Origin: a virus
Strand: one strand, 5' to 3'
DNA: 30,239 nt
IMG/VR virus record: IMGVR_UViG_3300007511_001569
Location: 1 to 30,239 of that record
Shown: positions 1 to 7,388 of the stretch, in pieces
Layout: the number at the start of each line of letters is the position of its first letter
How positions within the stretch are numbered: position 1 is the stretch's first letter
Program-made: the position numbers and the translations under genes
The notes under the pieces: model-generated
Seen by the model: the letters and a program-made list of their open reading frames with translations, nothing else
The model's database searches: none
Told to the model about the DNA's origin: nothing

Positions 1-3000
1 GTCACTGCCCCAGTTCTTCAGGGCTGCGTCCACCACTGTATCTTGCAGGCGCTGGTATTGCATACGTGCCATCCAGTCGGTCTGCATGTCCAGCGGCGTC
101 TGGTTCACCCCGCGCAGGACGGGGCGGAACGCCACTGGCTTCTTCGACTTCCGGTTGCGCGCTTCCATCTGCGACACCGAGACGAGGTCGCCCTTCAGCA
201 GGGTCGGGTCGCCCGCGGGGTCCCGCACCACACCGAGGTTGGTGATGGCACGGATGACCGCCTCGGCGTTCCGCCGCTGGACTCCCGAGTCCTTGTACGC
301 GGTGTGCACCTCATCCGTGAGGTAGTTTCTCACGGTGTTGATGTTGGTCAAAGGCAGAAGCTCGTGCGGGTTGATGGGTCCCGCCGACAGTCTGTCGCCG
401 CGCTTCACGGCCAGGCCCTTGCGCAGGTGGAGGCCGGAGTGGACCAGGTGCTCGGGCACGTAGTGCCGCTTGTCCTCGACCCACACGTTGAGCCCGCCGA
501 CGTCCCGGTCCTTCTCGATCTTGGAGATGCGTCCGCCCCTGCCAGCCAGGGTCGCTGAGTCGGGCAGGGTGGACGGCATCTGCAACAGGTTCTCGACGCG
601 GGTGAACGAGTCGGTGACCTTCCCCTTGGTGCTCGCCACGCCTCCGTGGTGGAACGCCTTCATGGAGAGCTGGGTCGCCGGCTCGCCCAGCGCCTGGGCT
701 GCGATGACGCCGATGTTGGTGCCCGGCTCAGGCAGGCCACCACCAGGCAGCGTCCCGTAGTCCCTGGCGTAGATGCCCTGCGCCGCGGCACTGCGTAGTG
801 GGCTGCGCACCGAGACCTTCTTCGTGCCCGCGTTGCGGATGCGCGTGATGACCTCGGGGGTGAGCTCCGTGTTGCGCGGCAGGGTCTCCCCCGTCCGCAG
901 CTTGGCGGGCTTCGACAGGAACCGGCCGATGATCTCCCGGCTCTCGGTGTCCAGGAAGATCCCGTCCTCGGCGTCGTCCGGGGCGTCGCCCGGGATGACG
1001 AGCATGTTCATGGCCGAGTTGACGATGTCCTTGGTGAGCGCGCCAGGCTTGGCGGTCTCCTTGGTCTTCTGGATCATCGTCTTGCGGGCGCCCTGCATCG
1101 TGGTGAAGTAGCTCGCCGTGTCCAGGCCCTCGGCGTAGCTCTTCGTGATGGGGATGGGGATGGGCCTGTCGGCCGCGTCCTTGATGAGCATCGGGGCCAC
1201 GACGATCTGCCGCAGCTGGTCCCAGTCTCCACGGGCGCCGGAGGACACGAGCTCGAGCGCGTTGTTCTTCTCCCTGGCCAGCTTCGGCTTGAGGATGCGG
1301 GTCAGCTCGTTGGTCGCCTTCTGGTACGCCTCGGCGGCCAGCCGCTCCCTCTTCTCCTCGGAGATGTCGCGCCGCTTGTGGATGGCGGCCACCTCCTTGT
1401 GCGCCGCGTTGACGATGCGGTCGCGGATGTTCCGCTGCGGGGTGAAGTCTCGGAGGCTGACGGAGAAGCCGGACTGGTAGGCGTAGTTGTTCCCCAGGTC
1501 CTTCAGCTGGTTGACCGCATCCCCGAAGTCGTTGGGGTGCTTCTCGGCCAGGGAGGTCAGGAGCTTCCGGGCCTCCCCCTTGTCCAGCAGGTAGCTGGGG
1601 GTGTGCAGGAGCTTCGTGTTCCCCCGCTCCCCCTTCGGCAGCACCCGGTCGATGAGCAGCCGGCCGAGGGTCGTCTCCTTGCCCTTGACCGTGATGACAT
1701 CGGTCATGCCCAGGCCGAGCTCGGCGGCCTCCTTGGCGGCCTCCTTGGTCGACTTGAACTCGTGGCCGGTGCGCTTGCCCCACTTCGTCAGCCGGTACAG
1801 CCCGAGCTGTGCCTCGTGGCCGGGCTGGTACATCAGCCGGCCCGAGGTGGGGCTGAACAGGTTGCGCGAGGGGAACATCTTGTGCGCCTCGCTGACCGCC
1901 TCGTGGGTGAGGGGGACGTAGGCGGACATGGCGTCGCCGTCGAAGTCGGCGTTGTACCCGCCGGTCACCAGCGGGTGGATGCGGATGGCCTTGCCTTCCA
2001 CCACCTTGGGTTGGAAGGCCATGATGCCGAACTTGTGGAGCACGGGGTCGCGCTTCAGCAGCACGGGCCGCTCATCCAGCACCCGCTCCAGGGTGCGGCG
2101 GGCCAGCTCCGTGTCCTTCTCCACTTCCTTCTGGCCCTCGAGCGGGGTGAACCCCTGCTCGGTGCGCAGCTTCCTCACGATGAAGGGCTTGTAGGTCTCC
2201 TTCGCCAGGGAGTAGGGGATGCCCACCTCATCCAGGCCCATCGCGGGCTCGGGGATGATGATGGACCGCATCGACAGGTCCTGCTTGCGGCTGATGAGGT
2301 TCTTCTGGAAGAAGGAGTCCTTGGGCTGGGGCACCCCCTTCATCGTCTCCATCACGCCGCGGTACTGCTGCTTGTTGATGTTCTTGCCCGTCATCGTCAG
2401 GGCACGGAGGTCGTCGTACAGCTCCGCCTGCAGCTTGCGCTTCTCCCCCTCGGGCAGGCCCGGGTCGAACTCCTTGAGCTGCCGGTTGGAGATGGCGAGG
2501 TACTTGTACAGCCCGTTGATGTCGCGGGTGTTGAGGTCGCCCCCGTCCATCACGGAGACCGGCCGCATCGACGGCGGGAGGACGGGCACCACCGACATGA
2601 GGTAGGCGTCGCTCGGCGTCATCTCGTTGGCCTGCAGAGCCTCGAGGTAGCGGGACTCCTTCCTCATCTTGGCCAGGGCTGCCGGGGCGTCGGTCTTCTC
2701 CATCTTCCGGCGGAGCTGCCGCAGCCGCTTGTCGACGTCGATGTCCTTGAGCTTCTCCCGGATGGCCTCGGGCCCGGACTTGCCGTCGAGCTCGTCCTTG
2801 CCCGCCATGATGGCCTGGTACTTCTTGTTGGTCAGCCCCGTCAGCGTGAGGATGGCGCGCTCGAACACCGGGTTGGGCATCGACTCGGCCAGCTCGATGT
2901 GGCTCCACTTCGTGCCGTCGGGGCCGCCGGTGATGCGGGGGTCGAACAGGCCACCTCGCTCGGGCTTCATGTCCTTGCCCTGGAACATCAGCCCCGCGTC

Positions 3001-6000
3001 TGGCAGTGCCCCGTTGGACATCTGGACGACCTGGGCATCGGTCAAGGGGGACAGGTTGATCACGCTGCCCCGCTTCGTGGGGTTGATCCCCATCACGTTC
3101 ATGTACCCCTGGAACTTGTCGTAGGCGAAGGAGGTCGTCGGCGGGGGGAGGGGCTCGCCCGACTGCAGCGCGTCCCACAGCTCGTCGTTGCGCTGGGTCT
3201 TGTAGGTGGCCATCTCCCGGATGTTGGCCTTCGCTCCGTGCGCGAGCATGGCGTACATGCCCAGCGCGTCCATCGCCTGGGCACCGTGGGCACCCCCGCC
3301 CTTGGGCACGCGGTTCACGTCGTAGCCGTAGCCTGTCCCCCCGGACCTGGCCGCAGACTTCTTGGTGACCTGGTGCTTGAGCTTGAGCATGTACTGGTCG
3401 CCCGTCAGGGTGTCGCCCAGCTCGGCGCCAGTCTGAGGGTCGACCAGGGGCTCGGTGTCCTTGACCCCGGCTGCGGCCAGCTCCTTCTTCAGGTCCGAGA
3501 TGTAGTCCTTCTCCCCGCCGGCGAAGTTGTTGACCACGTAGGGCCTGCGCTTCGTGGACAGCTTGCTCGCCGCGGTCTCCAGGACCTGCCCGAGGTTGAT
3601 GCGGCCGGGGATCCCCGCCGGGTTGAGCAGGACGTCGAGCTGTGCGGACCCCTTCTCCGTGGGCCTCGGCATCTCGTGGTCGGGGATGATGGCGGTGATG
3701 ACGCCCTTGTTCCCGTGGCGGCCGACCAGCTTGTCCCCAACGCGGGCGGGCTCCTCGGTGGCGACGTGGACGTCGACGCCCTTGGGGGTCTTCACCACCC
3801 GGATCACCTTGCCGCGGGTGTCGTTGTCCCAGGTGAGCGGCCGCTCGACCAGGTCCTTGACCAGGCTCTTGTGCAGGCGCTCGAGGGCGCGCCGCTCACT
3901 GGTGGGGGCCGGCTTCTTCAGGGAGGCCACCAGGATGTCGCCCTCGGTGACCGTCTCGCCGACCCGGATGATCCCGTCGTCGTCGAGCTTCTTGAGCTTG
4001 GAGTCCGGCGCGCGGTCCGGGGTGGAGTAGGCGCGGAACTTGTCCCGCTTCAGGACCGTGTCCTTGCCGATGGCCAGGTGCTTGCGGTGCATGTGCTGGG
4101 ACGTGAGCTTCTGCGCCCCCGTCTCCGAGACCACGATGCCGTCCTCGAAGTTGTACCCCTTGTACGGGAGGTACGCGACGCGCAGGTTCTTCCCCAGGGC
4201 GAGGGTGCCGCCCTTGGTGAAGTTGGAGTCGGCCACCAGCTGCCCCGACTTGACCTCGTCCCCCACCTTCACGACGGGGTTGGAGTGCAGGACGCTGGAC
4301 GCCTCGTTGAGGGGGAAGTGGTCGTAGAGCTGGACCTCGTGCTTCTTGCGGTCCTTCCCACGGATGACGACGGCGTCGGGCTTGATCTCGATGACCTTGC
4401 CCGCCACCGGAGCGTGGTGCGCGTTGAACCTGCCGAGGGTCTGCTCGAAGGTGCGTCCGCTCTCCGTCTTCACCTGCACCTGGGGCTGCTCGCGGTCGAC
4501 CAGGGGAACGGCCTGCTCCTGCTGGCGCGAGGCCGTCATGGCGCGGACACCCTGGTTGTTCTGGAGGAACGGGATGAGGTTGGAGGACATCCCGAACAGG
4601 GCCTTGGGGGAGCGCAGGACGTAGTCCACGTCCTTGTAGTCGACCGTCTTCAGCTCCCCACCCGGGCCGCTGACCGCCACGCGGCCGGAGGCGTCGGGGG
4701 TTGGCTTCCCACCCTTCCAGGAGAACTGGTCGGGGTAGGCCATCGTGCTGTTGTGCGCCTTGTGGGCGTCGACGTTCTCCATCTTCCCGGTCTTGGTGTT
4801 GTAGGCGCGGATGTAGAGCTTCTTGCCCTTCTTGAGTGCGCCCAGCGGGAGCTGGAGGGTGATGCCCGTCTTGTCTCCCTCGGGAGTCTGGATGGGGTCG
4901 AGGAAGCCCAGGTGGGTCGGGTCGATGAGCCGGACCTCGTCGGTCAGGGTGTGCGTGGTCTTGATCCCACCCTCTCCCATGACCGTGGTCTTGGTCTGGC
5001 CGGACACGAACTCCAGGGGGTTGATCTGCTCGGGCATCTGGGCGAGCTGGCTGGAGGTGAAGAACGAGCGGATGGGCTTGTCGAACAGGTCGGGGGAGAT
5101 GACCTCGCGGACCCGCTTGCCCTTCTTGTCGATGTTGTTGGACAGCTTCGCCTTGATGTCCCGCTGCGCTCGCTGCAGCCGCTCCTCGATGAAGTCCTCG
5201 GTGGAGAGGGCGTCCTTGAAGAACAGGTGCTCGCGGTTGTCTTCGTCCTCCTCACCGCGGGAGATGCGCGCGAGCTTCGCGGCCGAGGCCAGCAGTGCCT
5301 TGGAGCTCACGTGGTCGAACTTCTTGCCCAGGGTGAGCACGGTGCTGTCGGGCCGGAGCTTGGTCTCGGCCAGGGTCTTGGCGATGTGCTCCTCGGCAGC
5401 CTCGATGCTGTCGGCCTGCTTCCCGGTGGACGCCTTGTAGAAGGCGCGCATCGCGACGTCGTGCTTCTCCTTCTTCCCTGCGGTGAGCATCCGACGGCCG
5501 AGCTCGCGCTCGATCTCATCGTCGCCCACCCCCATCGCCTTGAGCACGGGGTACAGGGGGATGTTGGAGTCGCCGTAGTTGATGAGGTAGCGGCGGTTGG
5601 CCGGGTCGAACTTCAGGTCGAAGCCCAGGCCCTTCTCCGCGTTCCACTTCGACACCAGCTGACCCTTGCCTGTGGTGCGGTGGTACACGCCCGACTTCAG
5701 GCGGAACTGGTTGTCGACCTGCCGCTCCTTGCCGTCGACGATGTAGGAGTAGCGGCGGGTGACCTTGGGGAGGTTGGCCACCCGGATGGCCCGGGAGTCC
5801 AGCTCCTTGCCTGACTCCTTGTCGATGAGGCGGACGTCGGCCATGACGGGCACGGTCCAGGACCTGCCCCTCATCTTGGCCTCTTGCTGTGAGCGGATGT
5901 CGTCGATGCTCTTCTTGTCGTCGACCCAGACTCGGTCTACTTCCAGCCTGCGGTCCCGTCCCTCGTAGGGGAAGGTCGACTCGATGGCACCGCTGACACG

Positions 6001-6045
6001 GTCTTTGAGGGCGTCAAACGAGCCCTCTGGGTTCAGCGTTGTCAT
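1..6045 (-). CDS. Fused beta-beta-prime DNA-directed RNA polymerase (partial, C-terminus off the left edge)
   Basis: One uninterrupted minus-strand reading frame of 2015 codons joins both large subunits of a bacterial-type RNA polymerase, beta first. Beta landmarks: VANLPKVTRRYSYIVDGKER near the N-terminus, the rifampicin-region motif FFTSSQL (about 328), GYNFED (E634, D635), VGRHGNKG (about 775) and the C-terminal HGAKANIREMATYKT (about 936-950). Beta-prime starts near residue 1000: ERGGLFDPRITGG (about 1030), VLPPSMRPV with GGDLNTRDINGLY (about 1155-1175), the metal-binding NADFDGDAM (D1367, D1369, D1371), the trigger loop GEPATQLSMKAFHHGG (about 1787-1802) and the beta-prime C-terminal clamp region. 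Every codon row from 2221 to 3240, which spans the junction, was read and has no stop. The beta-prime N-terminal zinc finger is missing. Start: ATG at 6045 with AGGTG upstream. By comparison with beta-prime, probably only some tens of residues are missing. It would transcribe phage genes; whether it acts alone, with a sigma-like factor, or from the virion is not shown. Confidence 0.95.
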   Translation of the reverse strand, partial: MTTLNPEGSFDALKDRVSGAIESTFPYEGRDRRLEVDRVWVDDKKSIDDIRSQQEAKMRGRSWTVPVMADVRLIDKESGKELDSRAIRVANLPKVTRRYSYIVDGKERQVDNQFRLKSGVYHRTTGKGQLVSKWNAEKGLGFDLKFDPANRRYLINYGDSNIPLYPVLKAMGVGDDEIERELGRRMLTAGKKEKHDVAMRAFYKASTGKQADSIEAAEEHIAKTLAETKLRPDSTVLTLGKKFDHVSSKALLASAAKLARISRGEEDEDNREHLFFKDALSTEDFIEERLQRAQRDIKAKLSNNIDKKGKRVREVISPDLFDKPIRSFFTSSQLAQMPEQINPLEFVSGQTKTTVMGEGGIKTTHTLTDEVRLIDPTHLGFLDPIQTPEGDKTGITLQLPLGALKKGKKLYIRAYNTKTGKMENVDAHKAHNSTMAYPDQFSWKGGKPTPDASGRVAVSGPGGELKTVDYKDVDYVLRSPKALFGMSSNLIPFLQNNQGVRAMTASRQQEQAVPLVDREQPQVQVKTESGRTFEQTLGRFNAHHAPVAGKVIEIKPDAVVIRGKDRKKHEVQLYDHFPLNEASSVLHSNPVVKVGDEVKSGQLVADSNFTKGGTLALGKNLRVAYLPYKGYNFEDGIVVSETGAQKLTSQHMHRKHLAIGKDTVLKRDKFRAYSTPDRAPDSKLKKLDDDGIIRVGETVTEGDILVASLKKPAPTSERRALERLHKSLVKDLVERPLTWDNDTRGKVIRVVKTPKGVDVHVATEEPARVGDKLVGRHGNKGVITAIIPDHEMPRPTEKGSAQLDVLLNPAGIPGRINLGQVLETAASKLSTKRRPYVVNNFAGGEKDYISDLKKELAAAGVKDTEPLVDPQTGAELGDTLTGDQYMLKLKHQVTKKSAARSGGTGYGYDVNRVPKGGGAHGAQAMDALGMYAMLAHGAKANIREMATYKTQRNDELWDALQSGEPLPPPTTSFAYDKFQGYMNVMGINPTKRGSVINLSPLTDAQVVQMSNGALPDAGLMFQGKDMKPERGGLFDPRITGGPDGTKWSHIELAESMPNPVFERAILTLTGLTNKKYQAIMAGKDELDGKSGPEAIREKLKDIDVDKRLRQLRRKMEKTDAPAALAKMRKESRYLEALQANEMTPSDAYLMSVVPVLPPSMRPVSVMDGGDLNTRDINGLYKYLAISNRQLKEFDPGLPEGEKRKLQAELYDDLRALTMTGKNINKQQYRGVMETMKGVPQPKDSFFQKNLISRKQDLSMRSIIIPEPAMGLDEVGIPYSLAKETYKPFIVRKLRTEQGFTPLEGQKEVEKDTELARRTLERVLDERPVLLKRDPVLHKFGIMAFQPKVVEGKAIRIHPLVTGGYNADFDGDAMSAYVPLTHEAVSEAHKMFPSRNLFSPTSGRLMYQPGHEAQLGLYRLTKWGKRTGHEFKSTKEAAKEAAELGLGMTDVITVKGKETTLGRLLIDRVLPKGERGNTKLLHTPSYLLDKGEARKLLTSLAEKHPNDFGDAVNQLKDLGNNYAYQSGFSVSLRDFTPQRNIRDRIVNAAHKEVAAIHKRRDISEEKRERLAAEAYQKATNELTRILKPKLAREKNNALELVSSGARGDWDQLRQIVVAPMLIKDAADRPIPIPITKSYAEGLDTASYFTTMQGARKTMIQKTKETAKPGALTKDIVNSAMNMLVIPGDAPDDAEDGIFLDTESREIIGRFLSKPAKLRTGETLPRNTELTPEVITRIRNAGTKKVSVRSPLRSAAAQGIYARDYGTLPGGGLPEPGTNIGVIAAQALGEPATQLSMKAFHHGGVASTKGKVTDSFTRVENLLQMPSTLPDSATLAGRGGRISKIEKDRDVGGLNVWVEDKRHYVPEHLVHSGLHLRKGLAVKRGDRLSAGPINPHELLPLTNINTVRNYLTDEVHTAYKDSGVQRRNAEAVIRAITNLGVVRDPAGDPTLLKGDLVSVSQMEARNRKSKKPVAFRPVLRGVNQTPLDMQTDWMARMQYQRLQDTVVDAALKNWGSD
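385..397 (-). repeat. Copy 1 of the near-palindrome CGACAGACTGTCG
   Basis: This copy lies inside the beta-prime coding part (encoding part of GDRLSAG) and reads on the minus strand. It is identical to the copies at 7356-7368 and 12976-12988. Confidence 0.6.
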
Positions 6046-6066
6046 GAAGACACCTATTTGGTCCCC

Positions 6067-6096
6067 AGGCTACCCCTGCAAGGGGCTCAGTGGCAA
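6067..6096 (-). promoter_or_regulatory. Candidate sigma70-like promoter for the RNA polymerase gene
   Basis: Read on the minus strand, TTGCCA (6096-6091) is followed after 18 bp by TAGCCT (6072-6067), a TANNNT-type -10 box common in high-GC bacteria. It lies about 20 bp ahead of the polymerase start codon. An inverted repeat CCCCTGCAAGGGG (6073-6085) sits in the spacer and could be an operator. If real, the host polymerase would transcribe the phage polymerase gene. Inferred from pattern only. Confidence 0.35.
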
Positions 6097-6106
6097 CTGT
6101 CATAAG
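6095..6106 (+). promoter_or_regulatory. Shared leader motif AACTGTCATAAG, candidate plus-strand promoter
   Basis: The sequence AACTGTCATAAG lies 32 bp ahead of the first plus-strand gene of the small-gene cluster. A near copy, AACCTGGCATAAG, occupies the equivalent place at 12369-12381. Both read TGnCATAAG, like an extended -10 box, and no convincing -35 box lies 16-18 bp upstream. A start about 6-7 bp downstream would leave a leader holding the whole Shine-Dalgarno sequence. Confidence 0.35.
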
Positions 6107-6138
6107 GGGGATGAACCTACAATGCTGGAGGAATGTGT

Positions 6139-6315
6139 ATGACCTACTTGGACGACGACCTCGGGGCCTACGCCGGCCCCGAAGACGACGATGACGACAC
6201 CAACGACGAGGAGGACACGCCGGCCGAGGACGAGGACGTCGTCGACGACCCCGACGAGGACCAGTCCTCCGTCGAGGAGTTCGACGACAACATCATGGAG
6301 GACGTGGGGTACTGA
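6139..6315 (+). CDS. Small, extremely acidic protein (58 aa), function unknown
   Basis: About half of the residues (28 of 58) are Asp or Glu, and there is no Lys, Arg or His at all. The start ATG at 6139 is preferred over the ATG six bases upstream because GGAGGAA (6127-6133) then has normal spacing. There is no membrane segment and no cysteine. It is the first gene of a plus-strand cluster divergent from the phage RNA polymerase. Such composition is typical of DNA-mimic or polymerase/nucleoid-binding inhibitors made by phages (Ocr and similar proteins are highly acidic), but no sequence family is recognised, so the role is only a suggestion. Disordered acidic spacer proteins are the alternative. 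Confidence 0.75.
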   Translation: MTYLDDDLGAYAGPEDDDDDTNDEEDTPAEDEDVVDDPDEDQSSVEEFDDNIMEDVGY

Positions 6316-6316
6316 C

Positions 6317-6421
6317 GTGGAGGAGTTCGTGGTCATCTTCGGCCTCGGCTTCATCGCCGGCATGCTCCTGTTCCTGCGCGACATCCTCGCAGACTGGGAC
6401 ATGAGCCGGCAGGCGACCTGA
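6317..6421 (+). CDS. Tiny single-pass membrane peptide (34 aa)
   Basis: A GTG start two bases after the previous stop gives a 34-residue product. Residues about 4-21 form one hydrophobic helix (FVVIFGLGFIAGMLLFL), followed by a charged cytoplasmic-type tail (RDILADWDMSRQAT). GTGGGG just upstream is a weak ribosome site, and tight spacing suggests coupling to the acidic protein gene. It has no recognisable family. Small membrane peptides in early phage clusters can act in superinfection exclusion or on host membrane proteins, but nothing here shows which. Confidence 0.6.
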   Translation: MEEFVVIFGLGFIAGMLLFLRDILADWDMSRQAT

Positions 6422-6432
6422 CGGAGGCCCAC

Positions 6433-6837
6433 ATGGAGTTCCCCGACGGGCTCGTCGCACTCGCCTACTGCCCCTTGTTGGCGCACTGGATCTGGGAGCT
6501 TGAGGGGTGCCCGACCGGGGCCTTCCTCATCACCTGCGACGAGGTCGACTGCACCAACTGTGCCCGCATGGGGGAGTTCCTGGGCGAGCACTCCCGCGGC
6601 CACGCGTGGGTCTGCCACGTGTGCGCCGACACCTTCGAGACGCACGTCGGCTTCTGGGTCGACGGGTACTGCGACGTCTGTGGGGGAACGATCAAGGGCC
6701 CATCCACCGGGCAGATCGTGGCCCAGGACGTCACCCTACAGCTGGTCGAAATCAATCCGGGGCTCCTCGAGGAGCTCCAACGGAAGCACCGCATCGTGGA
6801 GGAGCACTATGTCCCCGCCGACTCTGAGATTCGCTGA
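6433..6837 (+). CDS. Cys-rich putative zinc-binding protein (134 aa)
   Basis: The product has seven or more cysteines, including CxxC pairs at about 61/64 (CHVC) and 80/83 (CDVC), which together look like a zinc ribbon. Earlier cysteines at about 26, 35, 40 and 43 could hold a second metal. GGAGG (6423-6427) precedes ATG 6433. The N-terminal half is hydrophobic and Trp-rich without a clear membrane span. It overlaps the next gene by 29 bp. No family is recognised. The position among small plus-strand genes suggests an early or host-takeover role, which is inference. Confidence 0.75.
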   Translation: MEFPDGLVALAYCPLLAHWIWELEGCPTGAFLITCDEVDCTNCARMGEFLGEHSRGHAWVCHVCADTFETHVGFWVDGYCDVCGGTIKGPSTGQIVAQDVTLQLVEINPGLLEELQRKHRIVEEHYVPADSEIR

Positions 6838-7117
6838 CCGCATCCAGCAGCGCGCAGAGGAGGACGAGGGATGGGACGACGCGCTCGGACAAGTCCGGCC
6901 TCGTTGCTCCTACTGCGAACAGCCCATCCGACCTGGCGATGTCGTACTCCAGGTCCAGCAGTTCGAGGTCCTCTTCTCCCGCAAGTCCAAGCAGGACGTC
7001 TACCAGGACGTGCACATGGAGGACGGGGACCCGGAGAAGTTGTTCCACCTGGCATGCCTCGCGACTCTCGTACCGGCACACGTGCTCGGCGCGGAGCACC
7101 ACCATGCTGACGTGTGA
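6809..7117 (+). CDS. Small C2HC-type zinc-finger protein (102 aa)
   Basis: A CSYC pair at residues 33/36 is followed about 45 residues later by FHLAC, giving a C-x2-C ... H-x2-C arrangement of the treble-clef or LIM-like kind. The start ATG 6809 is chosen because GGAGGAG (6798-6804) stands just before it; the gene overlaps its upstream neighbour by 29 bp and the downstream one by 14 bp. The tail ends in a His cluster (HHH). The next gene has the same finger layout, so the two may be diverged duplicates. No function can be assigned. Confidence 0.75.
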   Translation: MSPPTLRFADRIQQRAEEDEGWDDALGQVRPRCSYCEQPIRPGDVVLQVQQFEVLFSRKSKQDVYQDVHMEDGDPEKLFHLACLATLVPAHVLGAEHHHADV

Positions 7118-7343
7118 CTACTGCTGCGAGGAGTTCGACTTCGACGACGAGGTGTTCGTCCTGACCGGCGGACGCTACGGCATCTCACCTCGCACCGGGA
7201 ACGGGACCCTGGTGGACGAGGCGGAGCCCATGCACTACCACGCGCACTGCCTCATCCACTCCGTCATGGAGTCCGGGGCGGCACAGGAAATGCTCCAAGG
7301 GTTCACCGAGGAGATCCAGGAGGACGTCCTTCGGGCGCTCTGA
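7104..7343 (+). CDS. Small C2HC-type zinc-finger protein (79 aa)
   Basis: The protein begins MLTCDYC and carries HYHAHCL about 40 residues later, repeating the CxxC ... HxxC layout of the preceding gene. ATG 7104 has GGAG at 7093-7096 and overlaps the previous stop by 14 bp, so translation is probably coupled. The C-terminal half is acidic and helical (EEIQEDVLRAL at the end). It is the last gene before a hairpin at 7351-7373. Function unknown; zinc binding is inferred from the residues. Confidence 0.75.
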   Translation: MLTCDYCCEEFDFDDEVFVLTGGRYGISPRTGNGTLVDEAEPMHYHAHCLIHSVMESGAAQEMLQGFTEEIQEDVLRAL

Positions 7344-7350
7344 CTGGGGT

Positions 7351-7373
7351 GGGTGCGACAGACTGTCGCGCCC
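7351..7373. terminator. Hairpin between convergent genes, candidate bidirectional terminator
   Basis: Ten-base arms 7351-7360 and 7364-7373 pair with one G-T wobble around a 3-base loop. It lies 8 bp past the zinc-finger gene stop and 16 bp past the portal gene stop on the other strand. There is no T-run on either side, so either it acts in another way or termination is inefficient. Its core is the 13-mer found three times in the window. Confidence 0.5.
7356..7368 (+). repeat. Copy 2 of the near-palindrome CGACAGACTGTCG
   Basis: This copy is intergenic and forms the core of the hairpin at 7351-7373. Identical 13-mers lie at 12976-12988 (plus) and 385-397 (minus orientation). Confidence 0.6.
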
Positions 7374-7388
7374 ATCATTAGCCCTGAA

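Noticed and set aside
1378-5814. A 1478-codon open frame on the plus strand
   Set aside because: It is exactly antisense to the RNA polymerase gene, codon-aligned, and low in complexity (Val/Leu/Gly/Asp-rich). High GC leaves the reverse strand open.
6118-6123. TACAAT as a -10 box for the small-gene cluster
   Set aside because: A start 6-7 bp downstream would cut into the GGAGGAA ribosome site, and no -35 box fits; the TGTCATAAG element is more plausible.
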